Source: a virus. Taken from it: a stretch of 30,959 nt of DNA. How positions within the stretch are numbered: position 1 is the stretch's first letter; the number at the start of each line of letters is the position of its first letter. The stretch covers positions 1 through 30,959 of IMG/VR virus record IMGVR_UViG_3300019776_000136. One strand, 5' to 3'. A model generated the notes under the pieces. It saw nothing but the letters and a program-made list of their open reading frames with translations. It did no database searches and was not told the DNA's origin. Of this stretch, positions 8,093 to 16,546 are shown in pieces. Both the position numbers and the translations under genes were made by a program.

Positions 8093-8528
8093 AATGCGAC
8101 TTGATAATAAGGGTTTAGTAATGCTTCAAAAGAAGCTAGCAAAGCTAAAAGAGATTTCTGCTCAGGAATTATCTAATGAGTTGAGCCGTACAGCCCTAAT
8201 GTCAGTTAATGCAGCGAAGTTATTTGTACCCGTAGATACAGGAGGTCTTAGTAATTCAATAGCAGCTGAGAAGTTAAATGATAGAAATATAAGAATATAT
8301 GCAGGCAAAGAATATGGACCATATATTGAGTTCGGAACTGGTCGATTTGTAACATTTAAATATTTGCAGTCATTGGGTATTCCTGCGAGCTATGCAAATC
8401 AATTCAAGGGAAATGGAATTAAGAAAGTAAACATAAGACCTAATCCATTCTTTTTTCAGGGTATCAAAAGAGAGGTAATAGAGTTAGAAAGAAGGATTGA
8501 TGAAAAACTAAGAAAAGCCGTAGCATAA
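8085..8528 (+). CDS. HK97 gp10-like tail completion protein
   Basis: This family works at the head-tail joining step. The signature FVPVDTGGLSNSI at residues 46-58 is followed by IYAGKEYGPYIEFGTGR (about 71-87), the standard gp10-like core; PNPFFFQG near 118-125 and a terminal helix complete it. The start at 8085 overlaps the adaptor gene by 8 nt. An ATG at 8094, three codons in, would leave a 1-nt gap and is a fair alternative. Length (147 aa) is typical. The TAATG overlap leads to the tail terminator gene. Confidence 0.85.
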   Translation: MFKMRLDNKGLVMLQKKLAKLKEISAQELSNELSRTALMSVNAAKLFVPVDTGGLSNSIAAEKLNDRNIRIYAGKEYGPYIEFGTGRFVTFKYLQSLGIPASYANQFKGNGIKKVNIRPNPFFFQGIKREVIELERRIDEKLRKAVA

Positions 8529-8965
8529 TGAAATCACCAAATGCAGCGATAAGAAAAGGGTTAATTACTAAGCTAACAAATCAGGTTAGCTTAAACGGAT
8601 CTTATCTACCTATCTATAACCGTGTACCATCTACGGCTACATTTCCTTATATTTTCATTACTACCGTGGGTGATGGTGAGGACTTCCAGAATAGAGATAG
8701 CTTTATTGTTGAAACACTTACTCGCATTGAGGTTGTAACTAGGTATAAAGGTGATGTGGGCGGTGAACTAGATTGCGATTTGGCTATTGGACAAATTTTG
8801 TCCAAAGTGCGCACTAGGGCGGACGAATACATGGACTTGACAGCCGACGGATTCAATGTAATTGCGCAAACATCCAATGGCACTACTCCATTCAATGAAG
8901 ACGACAAAGACTATACTTATTTCAGAAGAATTTTAGAACTATCAGTATTAACACAACAGCTTTAA
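8528..8965 (+). CDS. tail terminator / tail completion protein (DUF3168-like)
   Basis: Tail terminator proteins cap the growing tail tube and join it to the head. This 145-aa protein has the expected alpha/beta pattern: an N-terminal helix (NAAIRKGLITKLT), an IYNRVPSTATFPYIFITT segment at about 29-46, then a strand with TRIEVVTRY (about 65-73) and the final strands FRRILELSVL. In related phages the tail tube gene comes next, but here a lysis block and fibre intervene. The family call rests on pattern and position. Confidence 0.78.
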   Translation: MKSPNAAIRKGLITKLTNQVSLNGSYLPIYNRVPSTATFPYIFITTVGDGEDFQNRDSFIVETLTRIEVVTRYKGDVGGELDCDLAIGQILSKVRTRADEYMDLTADGFNVIAQTSNGTTPFNEDDKDYTYFRRILELSVLTQQL

Positions 8966-8969
8966 TTTT

Positions 8970-9179
8970 ATGACTACCGACGACAACAGCAACGAGCCAT
9001 TTGGTAAAATATTAGTACTACTTACTTGGGCATTCGCTTGGATAAGCAATGACAGCGTTCAGGACATTATAGGTATTATGTCTGGCTTTGTGGCTATTAC
9101 TTCGGGTAGTTGTGCTACTGTTTACTACATAGTTAAGACCAAAAACGCCTTAAAAGCAAAGAAGGACGATGAAGAATAG
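8970..9179 (+). CDS. small membrane protein, holin candidate (69 aa)
   Basis: A short polar N-terminus is followed by two hydrophobic segments, about residues 13-25 (ILVLLTWAFAWIS) and 33-55 (IIGIMSGFVAITSG then SCATVYYIV). The tail is highly charged (KTKNALKAKKDDEE). Small size, two spans, a charged tail and a place just ahead of an endolysin are what class II holins look like. It overlaps the next membrane gene by 11 nt. No holin family is recognised by sequence, so the role is inferred from structure and context. Confidence 0.7.
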   Translation: MTTDDNSNEPFGKILVLLTWAFAWISNDSVQDIIGIMSGFVAITSGSCATVYYIVKTKNALKAKKDDEE

Positions 9180-9492
9180 ATGGGATTTAAGGGATTTTGT
9201 TGGCCATAATGGCGTTTATTCGAGTGCAAGGCTAGTATTTATTTTAACATCATTGGTAGCATTGGGTATTTTCATTTATGATCACGAAAACCAAGGAGTT
9301 CAAAATATTATCATTACATTACTTGGGGCTTCAGGAATTGCATTCACAGCTCCAAAATTTGCTAAACCAGATAACATAAATCAAATTGATAATGGACAAA
9401 ATAACATTGGAGAGGATCCAGAAATTGCATCCGAATTTGAGGAGGGAAGCAGAATCAATTCTAGCAGAAATAGAAGAAGCTCTAAAAGGTAG
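9169..9492 (+). CDS. small membrane protein, second holin or antiholin candidate (107 aa)
   Basis: Two hydrophobic segments are seen, about residues 20-38 (ARLVFILTSLVALGIFIYD) and 45-63 (VQNIIITLLGASGIAFTAP). A long polar tail rich in Asn, Glu, Ser and Arg follows. The last 34 codons share DNA with the start of the endolysin in another frame, so part of this tail may be shaped by that overlap. With the preceding gene it makes a pair of two-span proteins in front of an endolysin, possibly holin and antiholin. This is inferred from context only. Confidence 0.7.
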   Translation: MKNRWDLRDFVGHNGVYSSARLVFILTSLVALGIFIYDHENQGVQNIIITLLGASGIAFTAPKFAKPDNINQIDNGQNNIGEDPEIASEFEEGSRINSSRNRRSSKR

Positions 9493-9877
9493 GGCTTTTT
9501 GTCGTTTTTCTTACACGCTTAGGACTTTTTTAGAACAAAATGAGCTTTATGCTTTAGGCAGGACAAAAAAGGGCAAAATCGTAACAAATGCCAGCGCTGG
9601 ATTGTCGTATCATAATTATGGCCTAGCAGTAGATATTGTTCTTATTGTCGACGGCAAAACGGCTGTTTGGGATATTAAAAAAGATTTTGACGGGGACGGT
9701 AAATCGGATTGGATTGAAGTAGTAAATGTCTTTAAGCAATACGGATGGGAGTGGGGTGGCGATTGGAAGTTCGTTGATTATCCGCATTTCCAAAAGACAT
9801 TTGGCTATTCTGTTAGACAACTATTGCAAATGCACAAAAATCAATTATTAGACAACGAAGGATACGTAATTATTTAA
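9392..9877 (+). CDS. endolysin, M15-family peptidoglycan peptidase
   Basis: A zinc peptidase (VanY / L-Ala-D-Glu endopeptidase type) that cuts peptide cross-links in the host cell wall. From the ATG at 9392 (161 aa), CRFSYTLRTFLEQNELYALG (37-56) leads into the zinc motif SYHNYGLAVD (72-81, with His74 and Asp81). GWEWGGDW (118-125) precedes the last zinc ligand in PHFQ (131-134, His132). There is no signal peptide, so it needs the upstream membrane proteins for release. The N-terminus MDKITLERIQKLHP resembles family starts and supports this ATG, which lies 101 nt inside the previous gene. A TTG two codons earlier is less likely. Confidence 0.92.
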   Translation: MDKITLERIQKLHPNLRREAESILAEIEEALKGRAFCRFSYTLRTFLEQNELYALGRTKKGKIVTNASAGLSYHNYGLAVDIVLIVDGKTAVWDIKKDFDGDGKSDWIEVVNVFKQYGWEWGGDWKFVDYPHFQKTFGYSVRQLLQMHKNQLLDNEGYVII

Positions 9878-9879
9878 CC

Positions 9880-10131
9880 ATGAAACCAAACATAGACTTT
9901 ATTAAGCAACTAGTATTTTTAATAGGCTTTAGCTTAGTACTTATACTGATAGGTTTTTTTATTGGCAAAGAATATGCCAAAAATCAATCCGAACAATCAA
10001 TTATTCCACAAAAAGACATACAATATCATGAGAAAAGAGATTCAATTAACGCTGTTATTAAGCGTATTCCTTTTTATTACACCGACAGCGCAAGGTCAGA
10101 AGTCCTCCGTAATTACTCCAAGTATCGATAA
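9880..10131 (+). CDS. inner-membrane protein, possible spanin component (83 aa)
   Basis: One N-terminal membrane span (about residues 11-28, LVFLIGFSLV then LILIGFFI) is followed by a polar, probably periplasmic region of about 55 residues with charged helical stretches. This is the layout of Rz-like inner-membrane spanins. It follows the endolysin by 2 nt, and its last 104 nt overlap the next gene in another frame, as Rz/Rz1 genes do in many phages. No sequence motif confirms the family. Confidence 0.65.
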   Translation: MKPNIDFIKQLVFLIGFSLVLILIGFFIGKEYAKNQSEQSIIPQKDIQYHEKRDSINAVIKRIPFYYTDSARSEVLRNYSKYR

Positions 10132-10384
10132 GACATGTATTCCAAATACTTTATTGGATAGCATGATTCATGATATTCAGGTGGGCAAGGTACTTAGATC
10201 CAAGGATTCGCTTTCAACAGCTCAAATTTTGAAGCTGGAGCGAGATAAAGCAATTGTTTATACAAGTTACAATGACACTCAAATTAAGCTCTTAAAAAGC
10301 GATATTAAAAGGGCCAGAAACGGATGGCAAAGAAACATTTTTATAGCAATTTCCATTGGTTTAGGTATATTTGTGTTCAAGTAA
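10028..10384 (+). CDS. exported membrane protein, possible spanin partner (118 aa)
   Basis: Starting at the ATG at 10028, the protein opens with a convincing signal peptide: basic MRKE, a hydrophobic core (LTLLLSVFLFI), then PTAQGQ as the likely cleavage site near residues 20-24. There is no lipobox. The middle (about 60-98) is helical and charged, and residues 102-117 (NIFIAISIGLGIFVFK) form a membrane span ending the chain. The open frame extends to an ATG at 9962, but that would bury the signal sequence. The gene is half-nested in the previous one, like a spanin pair; the final span argues against a classic outer-membrane Rz1. Confidence 0.65.
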   Translation: MRKEIQLTLLLSVFLFITPTAQGQKSSVITPSIDKTCIPNTLLDSMIHDIQVGKVLRSKDSLSTAQILKLERDKAIVYTSYNDTQIKLLKSDIKRARNGWQRNIFIAISIGLGIFVFK

Positions 10385-10422
10385 ATAGTTTTCATTGGTT
10401 ATACGATTTTGATTAAATTCAT

Positions 10423-10462
10423 AAAAAGGCAGTTTCTGATAGATTCTGTCTTTTTTGTTTTT
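10423..10462 (+). terminator. rho-independent terminator closing the lysis block
   Basis: AAAAAGGCAG (10423-10432) pairs along its whole length, with one G-T pair, with CTGTCTTTTT (10446-10455). The loop is 13 nt and a T-rich stretch runs on to 10462. It separates the lysis block from the fibre gene. Confidence 0.75.
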
Positions 10463-10491
10463 AAATTGCATTAAAAAAAATACCTACAAAT

Positions 10492-13400
10492 ATGGCTTCA
10501 TTATATGGTAAAAGGGTAAAAGATACATTCAAAAGCCTTTTAAAGCTGAATGATAATGACATAATTTCAGCTACAGAAAAACAAATTACTGATGGCCTAG
10601 GAGGAAGTACTTCAGTTTTCATAGATACTTATGGAAATTTAAGGGCCTCAAAATATAAAGTAACAGGAGCTGGCTCAGGGGCATTTTTAAAAGGGGATGG
10701 TTCCCTAGATACAAATGCTTATTTAACTGAAGCCTTAGCTGCAAGCACATATTTAAAAATCACAGATGCAGCAGCAACCTACCTAACCATAACAAATGCC
10801 GCTGCTACTTATTTGCCAATTGGAGCAGATACAGATGATATTCCTGAGGGTACGACAAATAAATACTTCACTAATTCAAGGGCTATAAATTCTACACTCA
10901 CAGGATTTACGCCTATTATTGGAACGGTAACAAGTTCCGATACGGTAATAAGTGCTATTGAGAAGATTTACGCTTCACTAGGCGGTGGAGGCGGAGGCGG
11001 TGGCGATTTTGTGCCCTATATTGGGGCTGATGATAATGTGGATTTGGGGGAGTTTGGAATGCTGTCAGGATTTATTCAGTTTGATACTACGCCCACAGGC
11101 ACACCAACGGCCCAAGGTACAGAATACTGGGATGAAAATGAGGAAACCGTAGCCCTTGTTATGAATGGCACTACTGGCCATTATATGCAGGATATGTTTT
11201 TTAATGTTAAAAATCAGACCGGGTTTACTATTGCTAAGGGAACAAACGTAGGTTTTGCTGGAACACTTGGTTCAAGTGGGAGATTACTTATTCAGGAGTT
11301 TACTGCTGATGGATCAATGCCTGCTGAGTATTACATGGGTGTAACTAATGAGGAAATTTTAGATGGTGCTGATGGTAAAGTTTTGGCATTTGGCAAAATT
11401 AAAAAAATAGATACAAGCGCTTTTCCTGAAGGAACTTTGCTTTATTGCTCTGATGTAGCTGGAAACTTTACAGACATCAAACCAACTTCTCCAATGCTTA
11501 CTATTTTGGTAGCTGCTGTTGTTCATTCAGATGATACCAATGGAGTTATTCAGGTTAGGCCAACATACGCTCAAAAAATATCAGATGCAAGTGATGTTAG
11601 AATAGCTGATCTTGCTGATGATGATATTTTGCAATGGAAGGAGGTTAATTTATCATGGGAAAATATCAATATTTTTACGGCCCTTGGAGCTACTGATGTA
11701 GGAAAGGCTTTACTTTCTATTCCTCCAGCAGGATTAACTATTCCTCCTACTACAAAGCCAAGAGGAATAAGAATCAATGTAGATAACACAGTAACTGCAA
11801 AAGAAGTTGGAGATCAAGGGTATATTCCATATTATGATGAAACAGACTTTTACATTAATTCTCCAATTTTTGTAGATTCTTATGGAAAAGTAATTGTAAA
11901 TGGAGAAGTAGGTTTTTATGAATTTACGGTAAATGGAGAATTCAAGGCAGATAATCTTTATGTAAATACTTTTAGCAAAATTATTGCTGAAACTGCTGAT
12001 GATTCGCTTTCATTTAGCACTTATGATGGTACGGACTGGATCCAGAATTTAAGGCTTTACAATGATGGTAGCATTAAACAAAGTGCTGTTACTAATGCAT
12101 TAATAGGAACAACAAATACGGGTGTTTTAAGAGCTGGAACTAAAACTGATTTAGAAACTATCCTTGGTGCTCCAGCTACATCTGGAACGCTTACTGCTAA
12201 TTATGTTCCTGTTGCTACTGATGTGGATTCCATTACTGATTCAATGCTTTATCAGGATGGTAGCTTTGGCCTTGTAGTTAATGGAACCAGCGCTGCATAT
12301 AAATTTCAGGTTAATGGAACCTTTGGAGCTGATGAAATAAACATTTTTAGTACTGGTAAAATCACAGCTAACCTAGTTAGTGGTTATATTACTAATCAAG
12401 TTCTTGATGTAACTTATAAGAACGTATTAAGGCTTCATAAGAACCAAGATATACAACAATTTAAAATATTTGATGGCATTGTTTATGCAGATTCAAGCGG
12501 TTATTTATCGGAGGCTACAAGTGGCCAAATTATTGCAGGCTTAGGCTATGTTCCTTATAACTCTACAAATCCCGATGGATTTATAGCTCCGGGAACTTTT
12601 TTTGCTACAAGTCCTTTAAGTTGGGATTTATATACCAATACTATTTCAATGTCACAAGCAAGTGATTTGAATAATGGTTGGTTGTCGGCAAGTGATTGGA
12701 CTACATTTAATAATAAAGGTAATGGTAGTGTAACAAGTGTTGCAATGTCCGTTCCTACGGGATTATCCGTATCGGGTTCTCCTATTACTACATCGGGAAC
12801 TTTAGCGGTTACATTTACGGCAGGATATTCTATTCCTACAACGGCAAAGCAAAGTGAGTGGGATTCAGCTTATTCTAATCGTATAACTTCGGCTAGTTCT
12901 CCATTGTCTATTAGTTCAAATGTTATCTCTATAAGCCAAGCAAATACTTCTACTAATGGTTTTCTTAGTTCAACCGATTGGAATACGTTTAATGGCAAAC
13001 AAAATGCTTTAGGCTACACTCCCGTTCCTACAACTAGAACATTAACAATCAATGGCACAGGTTATGATTTAAGTGCCGACAGAAGTTGGACAATAAGTGG
13101 TACAATAAGTGGTTTGACTTCTGGGTATGTGCCTTATGCTAATACTACTTCTACTTTATCCGATAGCCCTATTTATAGGCATTCTTCTGGTAGAATAATA
13201 GTCGGAGGTGTAACAGATGATACCGTATCTGCCTTTCAAGTGATCGGTGCTGGTAAATTCAGCTCTACTGTTACGGCTACTTACTTCAACGGGGCATTAC
13301 AAGTAGATGGAACAACGAGCGCAGGACGAATATCATACAATGGTGCTTATGGCGTATTGATTCAAGGCAAAACAGGCTCTATTGCTGATACTGCAATATT

Positions 13401-15666
13401 CACGCCTGCTGGTTCAGTTGTCTGGGAAAATACAACGGCTACTACTAATTCTCGATTCTATGGCAATGTAACAGTTGCTAGTATTATCCGAAACGGTGGA
13501 ACTTCTGGGCAGTTCTTAAAGGCAGATGGTTCTGTTGATTCTACTTCCTACCAACCATTATTAACCAACCCCATAACGGGTAGTTTAACGGCAGGTTTTG
13601 TCCCATTGGCTAATACTACTACGGTTATTGGTAATAGTCAAATTTATGATAATGGTAGTGCTATTGGCATAGGAACAACTAGTGCTGGTTCTGTTTATGG
13701 AGAGCGATTTAATGTTACTAATACGGCTACGGGGCGGATTGTAGTTAATCATACTAATACAAGTGGGGCTAGGCAAAGCGATGTTCTTTTTACCGAAAAT
13801 TCTACCGCATTTGCTCAATTTGGGGCGGTTTATGATGCTCCTGGTCTTGATAATAGATTTTGGATTAGAGGTATTGCGAATATTCCAATAGTTTTTGCGA
13901 CTAATGATACTGAAAGATTTAGGATAACAGCTTCTGGGTATATAGGTAATACTTCCACGCCTGAATTAAATGTACATTGGCAGGGTACAAATGGCTTACC
14001 AGCTACAACTGGAACAACGCAAACGGGTGTACTTAGATTAAGTCAAAGTGCTGGGCAATCTATATTAGACTTCGGTATCAATGGTGGTACGGGGGCATGG
14101 TTACAAGTGACCAATAGAACAGATTTATCTTTGACTTATCCGCTATTATTACAACCTAATGGCAATAGTGTTATTGTTGGTACTTATACTGGTGTAAGTG
14201 GAGGCGGAGCGTTACAGGTTACAGGGGATATAAACGTTACGGGTACATTTAAAATAAATGGAACAGCAATAACAACAAGTGGAATAACAGGTAGCGGAAC
14301 AACTAACTATATTACAAAATGGAACAGTTCAAGTGCTGTTACTAATTCGGTAGCATACGACGATGGCACAAATATTACCATCGGAGGAACTTCATCACTT
14401 TATAAGTTGACCGTTACCCCATTATCGGGGATTAACTTTGGTGCAGGCGTAGGCTCTTATGGTGGCACAAATAATGCTGTTTCCTTAAATGCTGTCAACG
14501 GTTCTTATACATCTATTCCAATGATAATGAATGGTTCTGTCATTGGATTTTTTACAGGGTATACCGAGGCTGGCAAAATTGATGCTTCCCAAAATTGGAC
14601 ATTGGGAACTTCATCGGTTACAGGTGGAGGAAAATTACAAGTTAATGGTGATGTGAATATTACGGGTGCATTTAAGATTTCAAATGTTACCGTACCTACG
14701 GGATCCGGTACGTCAGGATATATCAACTTTTGGTCGGGTTCATCTACTATGTCGGGAAGTTCAAATTTGTATTGGGATAATACAAACAAATTACTAGGAT
14801 TAGGGACTTCTTCTCCCACATTATCATCAGGTCGTCAAGGTATGACCATTAGAGGTAGTTCATCGGGTGCAGAATTAGTCCTACAATCAACCAATTCAAC
14901 TAATGGAACTTATGATGGCTTGTCAATAGCTATGGATGGCGATACCGCTTATATATTCAATAAGAGAAATGGAGATTTACAACTAGGGGCAAATAACGCT
15001 AGACGTGCTACATTGACAGTAGGAGGTGATTTTGATATTACGGGTACCTATAAGGTGAACGGGGTAGCCATTGGAGGAATAGGAGGAACTGGTTCATCAG
15101 GTTATTTTACTTATTGGACAGCATCGTCAACAGTGGCATCAAGCCCTCTTTATAATGCAGGAGGATCAACTATTGCTATAACGCTAGGGGGTACAACGGC
15201 AGGAACAGCTCCCTTAACATTGGATAGTTATGGTTCCATAACTTATAATATGGCATCAAATTATAATGCTGGATTGTTTAAGTATTCAGGAACAACAGTT
15301 GGATCTATTAGCGTTAACAATACATCAACAGCATATAATACATCCTCAGACTATCGACTAAAAGAGGATTTAAGAAGTATTAAAGGAATAGAATTATTAA
15401 GCAAAATTAACGTATATGATTTTGCATGGAAGATTGATGGTTCTCGTTCTTATGGTGTAATGGCTCATGAGCTTCAAGAAGTTATTCCTTATGCTGTTAC
15501 CGGAATAAAAGATGGCAAAGATTTTCAGTCTGTGGATTACTCTAAATTAGTTCCAATTGTTATTCAAGCAACAAAAGAACACGAGGACAGAATTAAAGTG
15601 CTTGAAAGACAAAATAGAGATCAGCAAAATGAAATTGAAATGCTTAAATTAATAATTGCAAAATAG
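10492..15666 (+). CDS. large tail fibre with S74 self-cleaving chaperone
   Basis: A 1724-aa receptor-binding fibre. Residues 1-60 are the likely attachment end. YLTEALAASTYLKITDAAAT and similar short repeats lie at about 83-115, and an eight-glycine linker at 164-171. A long region (about 560-1600) is built from repeated modules, each with an SGYVPYA- or SGYINFW-like strand, an (I/L)Y-D/DG turn, and a VTGDINVTGTFKINGTAI-type end. The C-terminus (about 1618-1724) is a peptidase S74 intramolecular chaperone, with SDYRLKED (Ser1619, Lys1624), YGVMAHELQEVIP and a final coiled coil; it cuts itself off after the trimer folds. Codon use shifts to ACG/GGG/TCG-rich between about 12700 and 15100, suggesting a module acquired from elsewhere. 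Confidence 0.93.
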   Translation: MASLYGKRVKDTFKSLLKLNDNDIISATEKQITDGLGGSTSVFIDTYGNLRASKYKVTGAGSGAFLKGDGSLDTNAYLTEALAASTYLKITDAAATYLTITNAAATYLPIGADTDDIPEGTTNKYFTNSRAINSTLTGFTPIIGTVTSSDTVISAIEKIYASLGGGGGGGGDFVPYIGADDNVDLGEFGMLSGFIQFDTTPTGTPTAQGTEYWDENEETVALVMNGTTGHYMQDMFFNVKNQTGFTIAKGTNVGFAGTLGSSGRLLIQEFTADGSMPAEYYMGVTNEEILDGADGKVLAFGKIKKIDTSAFPEGTLLYCSDVAGNFTDIKPTSPMLTILVAAVVHSDDTNGVIQVRPTYAQKISDASDVRIADLADDDILQWKEVNLSWENINIFTALGATDVGKALLSIPPAGLTIPPTTKPRGIRINVDNTVTAKEVGDQGYIPYYDETDFYINSPIFVDSYGKVIVNGEVGFYEFTVNGEFKADNLYVNTFSKIIAETADDSLSFSTYDGTDWIQNLRLYNDGSIKQSAVTNALIGTTNTGVLRAGTKTDLETILGAPATSGTLTANYVPVATDVDSITDSMLYQDGSFGLVVNGTSAAYKFQVNGTFGADEINIFSTGKITANLVSGYITNQVLDVTYKNVLRLHKNQDIQQFKIFDGIVYADSSGYLSEATSGQIIAGLGYVPYNSTNPDGFIAPGTFFATSPLSWDLYTNTISMSQASDLNNGWLSASDWTTFNNKGNGSVTSVAMSVPTGLSVSGSPITTSGTLAVTFTAGYSIPTTAKQSEWDSAYSNRITSASSPLSISSNVISISQANTSTNGFLSSTDWNTFNGKQNALGYTPVPTTRTLTINGTGYDLSADRSWTISGTISGLTSGYVPYANTTSTLSDSPIYRHSSGRIIVGGVTDDTVSAFQVIGAGKFSSTVTATYFNGALQVDGTTSAGRISYNGAYGVLIQGKTGSIADTAIFTPAGSVVWENTTATTNSRFYGNVTVASIIRNGGTSGQFLKADGSVDSTSYQPLLTNPITGSLTAGFVPLANTTTVIGNSQIYDNGSAIGIGTTSAGSVYGERFNVTNTATGRIVVNHTNTSGARQSDVLFTENSTAFAQFGAVYDAPGLDNRFWIRGIANIPIVFATNDTERFRITASGYIGNTSTPELNVHWQGTNGLPATTGTTQTGVLRLSQSAGQSILDFGINGGTGAWLQVTNRTDLSLTYPLLLQPNGNSVIVGTYTGVSGGGALQVTGDINVTGTFKINGTAITTSGITGSGTTNYITKWNSSSAVTNSVAYDDGTNITIGGTSSLYKLTVTPLSGINFGAGVGSYGGTNNAVSLNAVNGSYTSIPMIMNGSVIGFFTGYTEAGKIDASQNWTLGTSSVTGGGKLQVNGDVNITGAFKISNVTVPTGSGTSGYINFWSGSSTMSGSSNLYWDNTNKLLGLGTSSPTLSSGRQGMTIRGSSSGAELVLQSTNSTNGTYDGLSIAMDGDTAYIFNKRNGDLQLGANNARRATLTVGGDFDITGTYKVNGVAIGGIGGTGSSGYFTYWTASSTVASSPLYNAGGSTIAITLGGTTAGTAPLTLDSYGSITYNMASNYNAGLFKYSGTTVGSISVNNTSTAYNTSSDYRLKEDLRSIKGIELLSKINVYDFAWKIDGSRSYGVMAHELQEVIPYAVTGIKDGKDFQSVDYSKLVPIVIQATKEHEDRIKVLERQNRDQQNEIEMLKLIIAK
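14218..15300 (+). repeat. protein-level tandem modules in the fibre gene
   Basis: Three related modules of about 125-140 codons follow one another. Each contains a G-D-(I/V/F)-(N/D)-(V/I)-T-G-(T/A)-(F/Y)-K stretch (at about 14224, 14647 and 15025) followed within about 25 codons by GSGTTNYITKW-, GSGTSGYINFW- or GTGSSGYFTYW-type sequence. Weaker relatives occur earlier (GLTSGYVPYA, GSLTAGFVPLA, GTLTANYVPVA). They probably fold as repeated beta units along the shaft. Confidence 0.6.
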
Positions 15667-15670
15667 TTAT

Positions 15671-15678
15671 TACATTTG
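15671..15678 (+). promoter_or_regulatory. -7 promoter element before the tail operon
   Basis: TACATTTG matches the Bacteroidetes -7 consensus TAnnTTTG and lies 31 nt before the next ATG, in the 42-nt gap after the fibre gene. No properly spaced -33 TTTG is seen. Confidence 0.33.
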
Positions 15679-15708
15679 AAATAAAATATCATTAAACAAT
15701 CAAAAAGA

Positions 15709-16179
15709 ATGGGAAAAAATGTAAAATTAGAGCCAAATGTGGCTTTTGCTGAAAAAGGTAAAAAAACCTACAAAGAATTAATTGAATTGGTAGAGATTAA
15801 CAACTACATTCAAAAGGTTAGCAAGCAAAAAACAAAATCTAGTGCTAAAATGGTCAAGATTGTTGAAAAGCTAAAATTCCATACTGAGGATTACAACGAA
15901 AAGATGGAGGAAATTAGACTAGATTTAGCCTCAGTAGATAAGGATGGGAATTTAGTTACAAATGAAAAGACTGGAGCCTATGTTTTTACAAAGGATAGCC
16001 AGCGTAAATTTAAGGAGAAGGTTAAAGAGCTTCTTGAAAGTGAATTTGAATTTAATATTATTCAAATTTTGAATCCTGTTGCTGGAAAAGAAGATTTAGG
16101 AGATTTTCATTTCTTAGAAGGATGGGTTTCAGGATTAGAATTTAACCCTAAAGATGAAATAGAAGATGTCGAGCTTTAA
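15709..16179 (+). CDS. tail-region protein of unknown function (156 aa)
   Basis: Mostly helical: KTYKELIELVEINNYIQKVSK, AKMVKIVEKLKFHTEDYNEKMEEIR (about 46-70) and a third helix around residues 103-117 (RKFKEKVKELLESEFEF), then a short strand-rich end. A GNLVTNEKTGAYVFTKD turn (about 80-96) separates the helices. The pattern of a long helical hairpin, then Tyr-x-Phe-Thr, then a short helix loosely resembles DUF1617-type phage proteins, but I would not assign it. It precedes the tail tube genes and overlaps the next gene by 14 nt. Confidence 0.7.
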   Translation: MGKNVKLEPNVAFAEKGKKTYKELIELVEINNYIQKVSKQKTKSSAKMVKIVEKLKFHTEDYNEKMEEIRLDLASVDKDGNLVTNEKTGAYVFTKDSQRKFKEKVKELLESEFEFNIIQILNPVAGKEDLGDFHFLEGWVSGLEFNPKDEIEDVEL

Positions 16180-16546
16180 CATTGATGGCCAAGAAATTAC
16201 CTTTGAATGGGGATTACAAGGCAAAACTCCATTTGAGGTTTTAACAAGTGGAGAATCCAAGGGATATGTCCTAAAAGTTCATTGGACATTATCAGCTTCA
16301 GTAGGAGAACATGTTGTTTCTACTTATGGAGAGCAAATTTTTCAGGAAAAAACTGAAGAAGAATTAATTGCTGATGGAGATACTTTTATCCCATTTGAAG
16401 AATTGACTAGCCAAATAGTATTTAGCTGGCTTGGCAAATCTGATTTTGCAAATCCAACAAAAGAAAATTTAGCAAAATTGCTAAATAATGTCATGCATCC
16501 TGTTACTCAGATTGCTGAAATTCCTTGGGAGAAAACTGCTGAGTAA
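16166..16546 (+). CDS. tail-region protein of unknown function (126 aa)
   Basis: A beta-rich N-terminus (ITFEWGLQGKTPFEVLTSG then GYVLKVHWTLSASVG, residues 11-47) is followed by an acidic helical part (EKTEEELIADG) and a helix near 90-115 (PTKENLAKLLNNVMHPVTQI). The early strands with two Trp residues resemble small phage proteins of the DUF7936 kind, which is tentative. It starts inside the end of the previous gene and its TAA overlaps the ATG of the first tail tube gene, so all three are coupled. Confidence 0.7.
   Translation: MSSFNIDGQEITFEWGLQGKTPFEVLTSGESKGYVLKVHWTLSASVGEHVVSTYGEQIFQEKTEEELIADGDTFIPFEELTSQIVFSWLGKSDFANPTKENLAKLLNNVMHPVTQIAEIPWEKTAE

Noticed and set aside
9962-10027. Earlier ATG (9962) for the second membrane gene of the lysis block
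   Set aside because: It would put 22 polar residues ahead of a clear signal peptide; the ATG at 10028 gives a proper basic start and hydrophobic core.
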